Source: Maridesulfovibrio sp.
GTDB taxonomy: Bacteria > Desulfobacterota > Desulfovibrionia > Desulfovibrionales > Desulfovibrionaceae
Assembly: GCF_963677005.1 (NCBI RefSeq)
Contig: NZ_OY781616.1
Span: 2,923,001 to 2,987,000, forward strand
DNA length: 64,000 nucleotides
Direction: 5' to 3'
Made by a program: the position numbers and the translations under genes. Positions 63,205 to 64,000 of the stretch are shown piece after piece; the first letter of the stretch is position 1, and the number at the start of each line of letters is the position of its first letter. Below the pieces are notes generated by a model that saw only the letters and a program-made list of their open reading frames with translations, searched no databases and had not been told where the DNA came from.

Positions 63205-63206
63205 AA

Positions 63207-63965
63207 ATGAGCGAACAAGAAATCCTGGCCTTTGACAGGGCCGACTCCATAGTTGACGTTCCCACTCACTACTGCCCCGGCTGCCAGCACGGCGTGGCCC
63301 ACAGACTCGCAGGCGAACTGCTTTCAGAAATGGGACTGCAGGAAGACACCCTGCTGGTCACATCCATCGGCTGCTCGGTCTTCCTCTACAACTACCTCAA
63401 TGTAGACAGCGTGGAAGCTCCGCACGGACGTGCACCCGCAGTCGCCACCGGCGTTAAACGCGCCAGAGGCGATAAATTCGTCATCTCCTATCAGGGAGAC
63501 GGCGACCTTGCATCCATCGGCATGGCCGAGATCATGCACTGCGCCAACCGCGGGGAAAAGGTTTCCATAATCTTCGTGAACAACACCGTTTACGGCATGA
63601 CCGGCGGACAGATGGCCCCGACCACCCTCGCAGGCCAGAAGACCACCACCTCTCCCGCAGGCCGCAACCCGGCCAAGGAAGGACTCCCGGTCCGCATGGC
63701 CGAAATAATCGGTCAACTCGGAGGCACCGCCTATTCCGCGCGCGTTGCCCTGAACAACGTGAAGAATATCCGCAAGGCCAAAAAAGCCATGAAAAAGGCT
63801 TTTGAAGTCCAGCAGCAGGAACTCGGTTTCGGTTTTGTCGAACTGCTTTCCACCTGCCCCACCAACTGGAGAATGACTCCCATTCAGGCGAATGAAAGGA
63901 TCGAAACCGAAATGATCCCCTACTTCCCCCTGGGTGTTTTCAAAGACGTAACCGCGGAGGAATAG
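63207..63965 (+). CDS. korB: 2-oxoacid:ferredoxin oxidoreductase, beta subunit
   Basis: The 252-residue subunit binds thiamine diphosphate: HYCPGCQHGVAHRLAGELL, GDGDLASIGMAEIMHCANRG and the Mg site VNNTVYGMTGGQMAPTT. It forms the catalytic heterodimer with KorA. It starts 2 bp after korA and ends with the gamma gene beginning one base later. The match is typical of the Oor/Kor group. Confidence 0.92.
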   Translation: MSEQEILAFDRADSIVDVPTHYCPGCQHGVAHRLAGELLSEMGLQEDTLLVTSIGCSVFLYNYLNVDSVEAPHGRAPAVATGVKRARGDKFVISYQGDGDLASIGMAEIMHCANRGEKVSIIFVNNTVYGMTGGQMAPTTLAGQKTTTSPAGRNPAKEGLPVRMAEIIGQLGGTAYSARVALNNVKNIRKAKKAMKKAFEVQQQELGFGFVELLSTCPTNWRMTPIQANERIETEMIPYFPLGVFKDVTAEE

Positions 63966-63966
63966 G

Positions 63967-64000
63967 ATGAGCAAATACCTCGACAGCATCATTGCCGGTT
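63967..64000 (+). CDS. korC: 2-oxoacid:ferredoxin oxidoreductase, gamma subunit (start only)
   Basis: An ATG at 63967 follows GGAGG of the korB end and begins MSKYLDSIIAG, a plausible gamma-subunit start of the same operon. The gene runs out of the window, so the call rests on position. Confidence 0.7.
   Translation, partial: MSKYLDSIIAG

Noticed and set aside
1..64000. CRISPR array, prophage or transposon
   Set aside because: No regularly spaced repeats, transposase, integrase or phage structural genes were seen.

Overview
The window comes from a Gram-negative, strictly anaerobic sulfate-reducer-type bacterium of the Desulfovibrionales, most like a marine Desulfovibrio/Maridesulfovibrio. 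This is inferred from gene content: rubrerythrin, two-iron desulfoferrodoxin, two rubredoxins, rubredoxin:oxygen oxidoreductase, short cytochrome bd, FmdE and a four-subunit 2-oxoacid:ferredoxin oxidoreductase, together with LPS-heptose and Mla outer-membrane genes. It is a chromosomal core region. I saw no IS element, prophage or CRISPR array.

Layout. 1-1211: 3' part of a 4Fe-4S protein. 1393-6236: three-gene signalling unit (REC/HD-GYP, FIST sensor, hybrid kinase). 6744-8348: GAF protein and GAPDH. 8540-14162: minus-strand run of PaaK-like ligase, ChaN-like lipoprotein, MutM, GadC-like antiporter and a beta-carbonic-anhydrase homologue that lacks two zinc ligands. 14432-14716: two tRNA-Lys genes and a terminator. 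14840-19198: chemoreceptor with two periplasmic CZB domains, then a FadR-type regulator and glycerate 2-kinase. 19424-25252: EamA transporter, HflC/HflK, phosphomannomutase, a small membrane protein and RNase H. 25457-28351: acetyl-CoA synthetase and a LytTR protein with a pseudo-receiver.

28570-35580 is a continuous oxygen-defence island on the plus strand: perR, rbr, dfx, a CX4C rubredoxin, rubredoxin, roo, a HEAT-like protein, cydAB and ferritin. A perfect palindrome lies over the perR -10 element. 35687-37586 holds EF-hand, DJ-1 and ribbon-helix-helix genes. 37747-41525 is a FecCD-type metal/corrinoid ABC transporter whose ATPase has a His-rich tail, followed by an FmdE protein flanked by two copies of an intergenic repeat.

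41862-51829 is an unbroken minus-strand run: parB, rfaE1, a SpoIIE-type phosphatase, a STAS protein, mlaE, mlaF, mlaD, a lipoprotein, a DUF1992 protein, a secreted propeller-like protein and phosphofructokinase. The phosphatase-STAS-Mla arrangement suggests that phospholipid transport is controlled by partner switching. parA lies upstream with a perfect parS site, separated from parB by an opposite-strand zinc-binding gene. 53760-59632 (minus) carries a nucleotide-sugar epimerase, slipin, NfeD protease, an unknown protein, CoaBC and a lipoprotein. The window ends with an HTH/coiled-coil protein divergent from queA, and korDAB plus the start of korC.

In central metabolism the window covers glycolysis (GAPDH, PFK, glycerate kinase), acetate activation and ferredoxin-linked 2-oxoacid metabolism. 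Start sites were chosen from visible Shine-Dalgarno sequences and family N-termini; no database search was run.
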